Shown: positions 41,208 to 51,604 of the stretch, piece after piece
Layout: each line of letters begins with the position of its first letter
How positions within the stretch are numbered: the stretch's first letter is position 1
Source of the DNA: Adiantum capillus-veneris
Taxonomy: Eukaryota; Streptophyta; Polypodiopsida; Polypodiales; Pteridaceae
Reading direction: 5' to 3'
DNA length: 57,874 bases
NCBI GenBank assembly: GCA_014529385.2
Contig: JABFUD020000288.1
Coordinates: 1 to 57,874 of the forward strand
Notes under the pieces: generated by a model
The model's database searches: none
What the model was told of the DNA's origin: nothing
What the model saw: only the letters and a program-made list of their open reading frames with translations
Program-made: the position numbers and the translations under genes

Positions 41208-42577
41208 TCATTTTAAGCTCCCGTTTTCTGCAGCTCCGCACATCCAAATAGGTGTATCCTTGTTCAACCAAGATGGAAGCTTAGTTTCAGCCGAAGAGAC
41301 TGAATCAAATTCTTGTATGGGCGTTTTCATGACATCTCTATAAGTGTGATCTTTTAGATTAACCCTTGTTATTGATCCCACTTTCTTCAAGTACAGATAA
41401 TTGTTTCTCCAATCTTGGATGAGTTGTACTTGTCGCATGAAAGGTCTTCCCACTATGATTTCGTAATTCAGTTTCTTTCCAAAGTCCACTATAGCAAAAG
41501 TGTGTTGATATTCAATTCCACAGAAATTAACTATCACTTTCTCAAGCAGTCCTAAGGGTCTTTCGATGTGTCCATCAGCCAATTGCAATTTCATTCGAGT
41601 TTGTTGAATGGCAGGATTCCCATACTGCCTTAGTGACTATGGCTATGCCTGCCCCACTATCCAATATTGCCATGGTTTCGATATCATTAAATCTCACTGG
41701 AAGGGTCAAGTTTCCTTCTTCCCCTTTGTAGTATTCTCCAACTTTGCTCATTGGAACAGATCTAATCTCTTTGTTATCCATTTTATGTTTCAATATTTCC
41801 AAATTCGTTGCGATTAACCCTGTTATGCCCACCTTCTCTAGAGTTTTCTGTAGATCATTCCATAAATATGGTCTGATTTTCAACAGTTCTCCTAAAGTAA
41901 GAGTGAATTGGATGGGTGTAGACATGATTGAATGGATGTTGTCTACTTCTAGGGTCCGTTCCGCTCTTTTTACTTGAGTGGTTTTACACACTATGGAGTC
42001 ATCTTTGTTACCTCTCACATAAAAGGGTAGTGTTTTCAAAGTCAATGATTTAAAAATTCTTGAAGCTTCAGATCTGCAATCCACATACAAGGATTGTACA
42101 TCCATGTCCATATCAGGAGGTAGATTGTCTAACCTAACTTCCTCTATAGGAGCGGACTTTAGAGTAAGGCTCCCATCATTAATCTCTCTAGCTTTTTCCC
42201 ATAAGTGTCCTGGCCAGTCTTCTTTTATGAATGGAATTCCATCTAAGGCAGCTTCGCTGTCCGGCATTATAAGTTCTAGCTCTTTTGTTTCAAGGTGGGG
42301 TTCTATAACCACTTTGGGTTTCTCTTTACTGGTTCCTACCACAAGCTCCTCAGGTTTTGCCATACTCTCGAGCTTGGGTTTTTGTTTTTCCAGCATCTCT
42401 TGCTTCCATGTCTGGAGAAGGATAGTTTTTCCATTTGTTTTCCATGTTTTGGCTTGCTTTAAGTCCCTCTTGATAAGCTTCCAAGGCTGCATTAATTGGC
42501 TCAAAAATTTTATCTACCAAAATTGATCCTCCAAATTTTACTGTTGTTTCCTTGATTTTGCTTCCATTTTCTTTCAC
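41208..42577 (-). pseudogene. Element D pol N-terminus with retropepsin 1
   Basis: The linker frames (41575-42504 and 42350-42577) end in ETMAILDSGAGIAIVTKAVW, the protease active site. After a frameshift near 41590, the frame 41208-41594 gives LADGHIERPLGLLEKVIV and EIIVGRPFMRQVQLIQDW. This is the same protein as A 8261-9853. The catalytic Asp-Ser-Gly is intact, but the frame is broken. Confidence 0.82.
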
Positions 42578-42628
42578 CTTTTCCTGAAATAGCTTCTTTG
42601 CTTTCTCCTCGATTCTAGCCCGTTGTTT

Positions 42629-42979
42629 CTATTTTATCATCTCATACCTTTTTCTTCTGCTTCTTTTGGTGTTTTGAGAGGAAATTTTAGTATTCTCCGA
42701 ATCATCAGAGGAGTTATGTTTATTTTCTTTAGCCTGGGCTCTGGTGATTACCTTGATTGGAACAATCGGTTCATTCTCAGATGAGCTACTAGGTATCACT
42801 TGGACTACGTTCACTACTGTCTTACCCTTATTTAAAGGATTTCTTGGACAATCTTCCGGGAAGTGTCCTCCCTTTTTGCAACGTTGTATGCAATAAGCTT
42901 CAACTGGCTTAAGGTTCTTGTCAGGATCTGGGCATTCATTTTTCCAATGCATCTGCACCATAGTTATGACAGTTTCCAA
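42629..42979 (-). pseudogene. Element D gag zinc-knuckle region
   Basis: A minus-strand frame with CIQRCKKGGHFPEDCP, a Cys-Cys-His-Cys knuckle with one extra residue in the first spacing, then PIVPIKVITRAQAKEN, shared with A. Probable RNA-binding part of gag. The first of the two knuckles seen in A is not clearly visible, but CPDPDKN upstream may be its remnant. Confidence 0.65.
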
Positions 42980-43079
42980 TTCTTGGCTTAATCATGGGCC
43001 TTATCATAGGAGGTCTAACACCTTGATTAGCTACATAGTACATTGATGCAAGTTGTGATGTAGTATAAGTCACAGGTTC

Positions 43080-44127
43080 TTATATTGGTAGTGGATGTGA
43101 ATTATACCAATCTCCTTCTACCATTATTGTAGATGGACTATGCTCAACATAGGGTGTAACTGGCACTAGTGCTTGTTCATCTATGACTCCCTCTGGATGC
43201 ATGTACTTAACAGGCACTGCATTATGTCTCGGATATGGAGGTTGTTGACCCAACACGGGTTGAGGTCTTTTCATACCCATAGGTGGTCTTTGAGCTGGGG
43301 ACATGTTAGGCTGATATCTGTACATGGGTTGTCCCTGTGGTCTCATAGGCACGTATTGAACATTCACATCATACTTTGGTCGGTAATAGCACTCATTGAT
43401 CTCATGGTTGGTCCATTTACCCTCGATTGCACACCATTTTTGCCGCCTAAGTGGTTGTCCCTATTGAGGTCTCCCTTGCCATGGTCCCCTCATAGGTGCT
43501 TTTTGCATGTTATTCATCATGTCATTCATCCTTTTGAGAATGTCTTTTACGGCTGAAAGCAGTGCTACAGCAGTCATTCTTGTGCTGGTTTGGCGGATGC
43601 TATTTTCTCGCTTTGGTTATCCTTAGAATGTCTTCTTTGTTGAAAATATCACAATTGTCTCCTAAGTCAATAGCATTTGACACACACTCTTTTAGGATCG
43701 TATGCTTCTTGCTATACAATATAGCATGAAGTTCCTTGTTTAGCACTCCCTCTAGAAACAATGATACTAGTCTTTCCTCTGTAGGTATCTCTAGATCTAG
43801 GCATCTTGCAATGTAATGCTTCATTCGAGTTGCATAATTCCTAACAAACTCACCTTGTTTCTGTTTAAGCCTATAGATTTGAGCTACCGTATTATGTTTG
43901 ATCCCCGTTTTGAAACAACCAGCTACAAATCCTTGAGCTAATGTGTTCAAGTCCATGATTAACCTTGGTGGAATGTTTTGGAACCATGTCAGTGTTTTTC
44001 CTTCTAATGTCATTCCAAATCCCTCGAATTGAGTATGGAAATCAAATATGTGTTTTGCTCTTAGCACTTGTTTAAAGCTTGCTAAGTGGTCATATGGATC
44101 CCTAGATCCACTGTATTTTTTGACCAT
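43080..44127 (-). pseudogene. Element D gag, capsid-like domain and proline-rich linker
   Basis: Frame 43600-44127 has KYSGSRDPYDHLASFKQVLR, GFGMTLEGKTLTWFQNI and QIYRLKQKQGEFVRNYATRM, aligning through its length with A 6530-6910. Where A has a stop, D reads LFLEGVLNKELHAIL. Frame 43080-43367 is the Pro/Tyr/Met-rich linker with KRPQPVLGQQPPYPR. A frame change separates the two near 43550. Confidence 0.8.
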
Positions 44128-44330
44128 TTCTGAAAATCAGCTGGTTTGACATGTCTATTTGGCTCAACTCCCGGTCTCCTGGCAGTTCATCCTATTCCGA
44201 GTCCTTCAAACCGATTTGTTGGAAATAATGACTCATGTAGCCCTGGACTGGATTTAGTGTCACCCGGTTTTCTTTGTGATGAGGTGGTTTCTGTGTTTTT
44301 AAAGTTACTCTCAAAAATCTCTCGCGGAGG

Positions 44331-45053
44331 TCATCTCTTGGAATAGTCTCTAGTCCTTGGTCCAATATTCAATCCCTTATGGAGTACCCATTGGTATTTG
44401 GTTTGTTCCACCTCCTCAGGAGTCATCATAACAAATTTATTGTTATAACAATCCCTAAACAAGTAGGTTCGTAGATTTGTTGAACCCTTATCTTTGATTC
44501 TGAAGATATAAATGATCTTCATGGGCGTTAGCTGTCCTAATTTGGCATTAGAAATCCAAAGAAGATCTTTGACGTTTCTATCCTCCCAACAATAGACTCC
44601 AATCCTAGGATTATCCGTACTAAGCCATTTCAAAGTCTTCAAATCAACTTGATTGTATTCCTCAAATTCTAAAGTTGGTGGTCCTTCTTTTGCTGCCATA
44701 TCTTGAATTATGGTATTTACTTCTAACCTCCATTTGTCTATCACGTCAGGGTTTTCAACTTGTAAATACTGAGTTCCATTTCTATCCATATACATTTTTC
44801 CTTGTTTGTTTTCCCTGACTTCCTCTTTGAACTCTATGCCATGGTCATCAATGCAAATAGCATACTCTTCATTAGGATCCAGGTATACATATTCTCCATG
44901 GCTATTAGTCTTATAAAAAAAGAATATATGCTTGTAGCGCACTGTCGTTCTGGTTTTTGAATGAGTCAAATAGGAAGACATTTCAGATGTTGAATCTAAA
45001 AAAATGTATGAAACTTCTTCCAAGATAGTGTGCAAGTGCTCACCTTGATTCAC
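44331..45053 (-). pseudogene. Element D gag N-terminal domain (longest intact version)
   Basis: A 240-residue open minus-strand frame starts MNQGEHLHTILEEVSYIF. It is the least damaged version of the gag N-terminal domain also found in A at 5280-6040. Shared features include the YxDxNEEYAICIDD-like block, the DRNGTQYLQVENPD block against DEKGNHYLVVSKPE, and the MMTPEEVEQT end. I do not recognise a family. The composition is soluble and mixed alpha/beta in feel, with no membrane segment. Confidence 0.7.
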
Positions 45054-47075
45054 ACTCTCTTTCGGGATACTCTACTAGTGGTCTCTCCAAATATGCCTTG
45101 ATTTGCTAGTATACAACCAAATCTAAGGTTCATATAGACTCATGAAGCCCTGGATAGAGTCCTAACATCGGATTGACTTGTTGTCAATTTCTTCCACTTG
45201 ACTTGATTGCAACTTCTGTCAAGCTTTCAATTCCTTGTCTGCAACCTGATTCCTGTATCAGTTTTAATCAAGTTAGCTATTCTTTCACAAAGATCGTACA
45301 ATTCTTGCTAACTATTGTGACCGGTCTATGTGTATTACTTCCAATTGAGTTAAGTGAGTCAGCAATAAAGACTTTCACATTCCACTTTAGCAGAAAGCCA
45401 AAGAACTAATGTGCAACCTGGAAACTGAGTGAACATTTATCAAATTGGATCCGATTGAACCCAAGATTGCCTGGTGGCCTTGTATTATGTTAGTCTAGCA
45501 TTGTACAAGTTCAAAAGTCACAAATGGTGTCTCTGTGTAACAGTACACGATTATTTACTTTTCTAAGTTTTTGCACTTTCTGGCTTGATTTGCCAAGTAT
45601 GCAACTTGTTAAGGTCTTTGGACAAGTTTCACTAAGTTTGAACAAAATTTGTCCTAGTTAACAACTGCTTTCTGTCCACAGACTCAGTTTTCAAGAATAT
45701 GGCTTAAGTCTCACTTTTGTGATCCAAATTTCACCAAAATTGATTTGTATGGTCTACTTGATATGCTTGACCTTGTGGTATACTCAAATGTGCAAGAATA
45801 TCAATTTTTGTAGCAAATGTAAATAATCACGATTATTTACTCTTGCCATTTTTTTGCAAGTTTTTGTCCCAATCATGACATAGATCTGTTAAGCAACTTA
45901 ACTTAAGGTCCCCAGCCAAGTTTCATCAAGTTTGGATAATTTTTGTTCAAATGGTCAACAGTTTTGTGTCCGCAGACTAACTTTGCAGATTTGGCCACAA
46001 TTTCCAATCCAATGATCCAAATCTTATCAAATTTGGTTTGTGGGCATAATACAACATGCTAAAACTAGTGGTATGCTGACTTGGTCAAAAAAGTTGAAAA
46101 ATGGGACAGACAATTATTAACTACTGGCAAATTTTTGCATCCTTTAGGCCAATTGAGCATGTACACATGTTTATCACATCAGTATAAGCCTACAAATCAA
46201 GTTTCACTGAGTTTGAACAAAATTTTCTCGATTTACACTCAAGTTCTTGAGTTTGAAAGTCAGTACAGAATTTAGTTTCTTTCCAGTTTTTGGTCAATTT
46301 GGTGATCCAAATTCTATGGGCCTTTACAAAAGATGTTTGTACACATGCATAGAGTCTCTGGTATCAACCTTGGTCACCTTTTAGCTAAACGTAAATAATC
46401 ATGATTATTTACTTTAAGCCTAAAATGAACACTTTTTTGAACTTTTTCCTTAGACAGTCTCTTCATGAGCTATTTTAAGCCTCTAAGTCAAGTCAAAATG
46501 GCCTAAAATGTCAAGAAAAAGTAAAAAATTTAAGTTTTTGCAAACTCTTGAAATTTTTACCTCAATGTGTCCTTGAGCTTGGTTCATACAACTTTTAAAC
46601 AATACTCTCCTATTGGATTGAGTGGTTGACAGTCTTCCGATGCTATTTCTAGCCATAGACATGAAATTTTGCAAATTCACATAACAACTCACAACGATTG
46701 ATTCCTTTGGAGAGAGCAATGTTCTGAAATCCACCTTGAATTCTACTTACTCTACTCCTAGGTTCTACTGCAATGGGTTGTGGAAAGTATCCACAAACAC
46801 TCGTTTTATTGTTTTTTATGGCTTTTTGAGCCTTGATCTTAAAACTTGTCTCGTCCATCAATCATCTCAAAATCCTAATCTAATTCTACAATCCTACAAT
46901 CCTAAAGGCACTTAGCAAGTACACTTACTTCCAAGCTACCTCTACACAGCAAAAGACAACAATCTTAAGCTATGCCATTTTATAAAAAAAAGTTTTTACT
47001 CTAGGAGAACCTAAAGGAAGTTAAAGGATAACTTCACAAGACGCTCGTGTTTTTTTCTAGTTGAGGTCTCTTTGA
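45054..47075 (-). other. Long untranslated leader of D
   Basis: About 2.0 kb between PBS and gag. No coding sequence is seen on either strand. It holds palindrome array 1 of D in its gag-proximal half and diverged units containing phrases such as 'caagtttcatcaagtttgg'. Confidence 0.7.
45537..46412. repeat. Palindrome array 1 of D (5' leader)
   Basis: Copies with arm GTAAATAAT lie at 45819-45840 (perfect arms, centre CACG) and 46391-46412 (a perfect 22-bp palindrome, centre CATG). Decayed copies are at 45537-45558 (right half intact) and about 46100-46121. Starts are about 282, 284 and 288 bp apart. The array occupies the same place as array 1 of A. Confidence 0.88.
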
Positions 47076-47093
47076 TCCCCGGGAGTAGTGCCA
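47076..47093 (-). other. Primer-binding site of D (diverged)
   Basis: On the minus strand it reads TGGCACTACTCCCGGGGA, two bases after the LTR end. The outer parts (TGGC and CCGGGGA) fit tRNA-Asp, but the middle differs at four to five positions. It may be decayed or specific to another tRNA. Confidence 0.6.
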
Positions 47094-47095
47094 AA

Positions 47096-48017
47096 TGTGG
47101 CATGGGTGTCTAACCTCACTCCTATCTAATTGCAGACATAGCGAGAACCACGAATATAATTGTCAATCCATGGGACGAAGATGAATCGCCTAGTGCATAG
47201 AGGCTACAAGAGGTTGTCAATCTTTTGGAAAACAACAGACAACTCACATCTAACTCAGGCTATACTCAAATGACTGAAATCACCAAAAGCTAATCGCTCA
47301 TCGGCAAACAAATCACATCTGTTACAACATCAAAGGAAATCCAAACATTACAAAACTTCTAGGGCATGTTTATAAGACCTAATCACACATGCTTATGGTC
47401 TCCATCTCACTTTAGGTCAAGTGCAAAAATCATGACTATTAACAGCATTGAGTTTTTGACGTAGTCGTTTTCAACCCAGAATGCATCTAAATGCTTAGCA
47501 ATGATGCCCCAATCATATTTAGTTTTTAATTTTCAAGCTTAAATTCCTACTTATGATGAGATTAGGCCGCGGGTCTTGGCGACGCCAAAAGCTAAAAAAT
47601 AACCATGAAATGCTTATGTCAATGCGTAGAGCTCTTACTTGCGGTTGCAACGCAACAAAGCAGTTGCAATGTGACAAAGCATTTGCAACGTGACAACCGG
47701 GGAGGGAGTAGGAAGCTCCAAAAGGAGATAAGTGAGTGCCGTTAGCTCACGCTGTGTTTCTATTATCCAAAACTTATGAAAAACTTACAAAAATTGGCTT
47801 TTATACCTTAGCCAAGGTTTTTGGTGGTCAAAACTAATAATCTAGGAGCTCTAACTAAAGACAGGTTGATACATTCTGGAAGCTTGTAGCTCCGTCTCAT
47901 CAATTACAAATCTTTTTGGGGAAAATAGGAGTTACAATATTCCCGATTCATCAAAATAATAAATGTTTTTACAATGAAAGCTCTGAAAATGGTATCTGAG
48001 TTAGCTTTCTGCTAACA
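47096..48017 (-). repeat. 5' LTR of element D
   Basis: On the minus strand it begins TGTTAGCAGAAAGC at 48017 and ends GCCACA at 47096 (922 bp). Its first 212 bp match window bases 1-212. It carries a palindrome half-site at 47421-47443 and three short tandem copies of a GTTGCAACGTGACAAAG-like unit at 47640-47697. Confidence 0.85.
47421..47443 (-). promoter_or_regulatory. Palindrome half-site inside the D LTR
   Basis: The minus strand reads GTTAATAGTCATGA then TTTTTGCAC. The left half resembles the D palindrome (GTAAATAATCATGA) and the right half does not. It starts 574 bp from the LTR start, against 577 in A and 573 in E. The three-prime neighbour TTxTGCAC is shared by A, E and D. Confidence 0.55.
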
Positions 48018-48621
48018 GCCTACATCAACAACTCTTGGCTATGGAATGCAAATTCAACCAAGAGACAAGCTTCAAGGGCATACTCATCTCCTCTACCATG
48101 CTAATTATTAAGCTAAGCTATGCTATAAGAATGATTATGTGAGGATAATACTTCTTTCTTCTAAGATACATATTCTTCCTCTTTCTTTTTTCTCATTCCT
48201 TGCTAGCTCTCACCATCTTTGAAGGCGTGTGAGGTCCTGAGACTGAGGCTAGGCCTACTAGGTGTGTTTTTCAAGCATAATTTGGTGCATGAAGCGTCCA
48301 TCTTCATTAAACCAAAGAGTTTTGTCAAGGAACACAAAGATTGTATTGTACAAAAGTCTCCCTTGATGGGAGAAGCTATAATACAAAGCCTTTTTGGTGG
48401 GGGGACCGGCTCCATGTAAATCTGATCCTCTACTATTGTCAATTGTTCTATTTATCTCCCTTTTCAATTATTGTCTATGCCAAAATAGCTAGGTGTAATT
48501 GCTATGTTGCTTTCTTCCAACCAAGTACTCTATCTATGCTCATTAGGAACTTGTTCTTAATGAATGCTCACTATGTTATCATTTTTGCTACACACAAGTT
48601 ACTAGTGTATTAAATGTTACA
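48018..48621 (+). repeat. 5' LTR of C, right-hand part
   Basis: Recognisable but diverged copy of 10886-11494. It ends GTTACA, followed by TTGGTATTAGAGC, a PBS with one change at 48623-48634. Confidence 0.8.
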
Positions 48622-48634
48622 TTGGTATTAGAGC

Positions 48635-49030
48635 TATTGGTTTCTCTTTTTTTGCTCAAGAAGGAGGTCCTCAAGCTTATTACAAATGGTCGGTGTTATT
48701 AATTGCAACAGAGTAAGTAGAATAGGAAGTTTTCATCCTTGAAGCACGCCTGCTTTATGCAATTAACGGGGATACGGTTGAGACCTATGGTCTTAATAAT
48801 GGAGTCCTATAGGGCTTGCCTATGGCTTAACCATATTGAGCTATTAGAAGCTTGACAGGAACCAGTGCTATCTTGGCTCTGTGAAACCCTCTCTTCTATT
48901 TCTCTCAATTAATAATATTCGAGCCATGGGTATAGATTCTTGAGTGCTTATCTTGAAGGTAAAGAGGAGTAGAAACTAGGGCTTGAAGTGCCAAAGTACA
49001 AGTAAACATTTACATCTAAAATTTTCTAGT
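48635..49030 (+). other. Leader of C
   Basis: About 400 bp between PBS and gag, colinear with the B leader (for example 'cttaataatggagtc' in both). No other signal seen. Confidence 0.6.
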
Positions 49031-49603
49031 ATGGCTGACAAGGGTAAAGACATTAAGAAGAGAATGGAGTCTAGGAGGGCCTCTTTATTTGACATGATCT
49101 TATGGAGGTAATTAACGTTTTGACAAATAGGTACATGCCATGTGTGCAAGAATGGTGGGTGTGTAAGAGATGTGTAAGACTGGTCAAAGGATCTGCTTTT
49201 TTCCACAAAAAGGAGGTGGATATTTTTATGATGTTTGGAGTTTCCTCTTCCTAATGAGATTGAAATGAATGTTGATAGCTTTGATTTTGCTAATGATAGA
49301 GCAACTAATGATGCCCCTATGCTTGTAAACTATCTTATTTCTAGGCTTCAACAATCCTTGGGCAATCCATCCCTCCAAGGTGAAGTGCTACAACAATTGT
49401 GCACCCATGGTATTCTCCAAACTCCCCACCAAGAAGAGAGAGTATCTAGGAAAGCTCCTCGTGAGACTTCCAAAAGAGGACTCTCTCCAATAAGGGAAGA
49501 AGAGGAGGATCCGTACGAAGGGCTCAAAAACGTGCTACTCGATGGGGCATCTCTCTCCTTTGAAACTTGCTACTCGATGGGTCATCTCCCTCTCAAAGGA
49601 TAG
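49031..49603 (+). pseudogene. Element C gag fragment
   Basis: The start MADKGKDIKKRMES at 49031 corresponds to the MADNNQES of B. It is broken by stops before 49235. The frame 49235-49603 resumes homology with MNVDSFDFANDRATNDAPML and YLISRLQQSLGNPSLQGEVL, then PREEE-type acidic sequence. The SR-like tail of B is not present. After 49603 the text is not alignable to a capsid, and RT starts at 49762. Confidence 0.65.
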
Positions 49604-49761
49604 ACCAAGTTTCAACGGTAGAGCCCCCACTGAGAGAATGAGAAAGAAGAAAGTCTCCTACCACCTTGGCGGGCTCCATGAAGACAGGGGAAAAAACGCT
49701 CTCCACACCCCCTAAACAAAGAATACCATAGCATACTCCTCCTCACCATAATTCAAAGAGG
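49604..49761 (+). other. Gag-RT junction of C
   Basis: 158 bp of low-value sequence linking gag and RT. Protease and the zinc-knuckle region are missing, indicating an internal deletion. Too short for another feature. Confidence 0.5.
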
Positions 49762-50619
49762 GTGCATGAGTTGGTTGAGAAAGGCATGGTTAGGACTAGC
49801 TCATCTCCATTTTGTTTGCCAGGTTTATTAGTGCAAAAGAAAGATGTCACATATCATATGTGTGTCGACTATAGAGCATTAAATAGGATCACTATCAAGA
49901 ATAGGTTTCCCATTCCACGGGCAGAAGACCTATTTTATAAGCTAAAGATGTTGACCTACTTTAATAGGATTGACCTAAAAAGTGGCTATCATCAAATAAG
50001 GATAGTTGATCAAGACATTGTAAAGACCGCATTTTGCACTACGTTTGGTCTTTACGAGTACATTGTCATGCCTTTTGGCTTGACCAATGCATCAGCCACA
50101 TTCAATTGCCTGATGGAGAATCTATTCAAGTCTCACCAAAGCTTTACTGGTTGATGATATAGTCATCTACTCTAATTCATTAGATGAACACAAGCAACAC
50201 CTCCAGGTGATATTCAAGTTTTACGAGAGAATAAGCTTTATATAAATAGAAAGAAAAGCGAATTTTTCTTACAAGAGATTCAGTATTTAGGTCACATTAT
50301 CTCTCAAGACGGCATCCAAATGGATCCATCAAAGTTAGAGGTAATAAAAGGATGGCCTAATCCAAGGAATATGCATGAACTAAGAAGCTTTATAGGTATG
50401 TGTGCATACTATAGACGCTTCATAGAAAAGTTCTCACAAATCGGGGGACCATTACATGACCTAACAAAGAAAATGTTTTGGTATATATGGCCCACCAAGG
50501 AGAAAAATTCTTTCAAAAATCTTAAAGAGAAGCGTATCTCTCAACATGTGCTTACACTACAGGATCTCTCAAAGCCATTTGAGGTCCAATGTGACGCCTG
50601 TGGTGATTGCCTTGTAGCT
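49762..50619 (+). pseudogene. Element C reverse transcriptase and start of RNase H
   Basis: 49762-50154 carries CVDYRALNRITIKNRFPIPR, FNRIDLKSGYHQIRIVDQ and YIVMPFGLTNASATFNCLME, standard gypsy RT blocks. A frameshift near 50150 precedes DDIVIYSNSLDEHKQHL, the catalytic Asp pair region. 50320-50619 covers the RT thumb and RNase H start (MHELRSFIGMCAYYRRFIEK; FEVQCDACGD). Element E interrupts it just after CDACGDCLVA. Closest in the window to B, whose RNase H begins where C stops. Confidence 0.85.
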
Positions 50620-51553
50620 TGTTGGACGGATACGCCGCGACGGACGTCAGCACAGCGAGAACTCACCTAACATGTAATGTCAGCTAAGAAAAAGCTCGAC
50701 CCGCAGGCGCATGGAAGCAAGCATAAGGTGCCAACCTACACTCGACCGACTTCTAACTAATTCCTACAGAGGTCTCTACCAATTGTCTAAGTCACAGCCT
50801 TCAAGAGTGCATAAGAGGAAACTTCCTACAACGCGTTCTAGAGCCAAACACCCATCAAACAATCTCGAAACATCATAGAACTTGAATGAGACCCTACTAA
50901 TACCAATAGGTCGCTCTCCCTAAGGTCTATGAACCAAAATTCCGTCCCAAAACACCAGGTGCACAAACACGTAGGATGTCTCGCCAAAATTTGCAGGTCA
51001 TTGTTTCCAAAATCTAATGTGCCTAATGTGTAGTTCTACTCAATGTGAACGCATGGATATGCTGCAATGAAAAATCGGACAACGTATGCTCACCCAAACA
51101 CCCGATGAAGCTCGTATAAGGAGCTCACAAAACCGGACCGTACGCGCGCAATGTAGGTATCGATGCGTAGCTCTCATCGGGGGCAACATGCTGCACTTCT
51201 TTGCACTCGATTCCGACCACCGGAGCACACGTAGCGTGAAGATGAAGCTCACACTCTCTCTCTCGTACACAGTACGCTCACTCACAGACTTCAAACTTGT
51301 TTTTAAAATGACAAAAGGTTTCTTCATTAAGGTCAAAAAGTGGTATATATACCTTACAATTTCTCAAACCCTAAAGTTCCAAAATCAACCATCTACTCAA
51401 TCTAACTATCAAAACTGGGATACAATCTGGAAACTTCTGTAAGTCCCAATAATTATAAGGTGAAAAGTCAGGTTTTCCTCAATGAATGAATAATTAAAAA
51501 TAATAATAATCCTCCGAGTAGTTACTGCCGTGGGGTGTGTCCATCTTCTAACA
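50620..51553 (-). repeat. 3' LTR of element E
   Basis: 934 bp, the same family as the A LTRs. The (GA)n tract is reduced to a few units. TATA box at 51344-51351 and palindrome half-site at 50966-50981 (minus strand: AGACATCCTACGTGTT). Confidence 0.93.
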
Positions 51554-51570
51554 CTCCCCCCCTCCTTGCT
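51554..51570 (-). other. Polypurine tract of element E
   Basis: On the minus strand AGCAAGGAGGGGGGGAG, directly next to the LTR start. Confidence 0.88.
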
Positions 51571-51604
51571 CACGTCGTCCCCGACATGGCCTTGATCTGC
51601 TGCT

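Larger units (their letters stand above)
34597..48017 (-). mobile_element. Element D: giant Ty3/gypsy, minus strand, 5' part (3' part at 1-2702)
   Basis: Read on the minus strand from 48017: 5' LTR, PBS, leader with palindromes, gag, protease, RT, partial RNase H, a deletion, second protease-like domain, spacer with palindromes and ORF3. ORF3 continues at 2702 on the left of A. The layout equals that of A and E, but nucleotide similarity is low, so D is a sister family. Total visible length is about 16 kb with integrase missing. D inserted into the 5' LTR of C; only the right-hand target flank (GCCTA) is in view. Confidence 0.85.
48018..50619 (+). mobile_element. Element C: degraded chromovirus-type Ty3/gypsy related to B
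   Basis: The visible part runs from mid-LTR to RNase H. The LTR text from 48018 corresponds to B from about 10886, and PBS, gag and RT follow. The left part of its LTR is beyond base 1, beyond element D. The right part is cut by E at 50620. C is the oldest layer: it hosts D and E and is the most decayed. Confidence 0.82.

Noticed and set aside
41608-42526. Plus-strand frames of 69-140 codons over D pol
   Set aside because: Antisense to the protease and linker coding sequence, which has clear retropepsin motifs on the minus strand.
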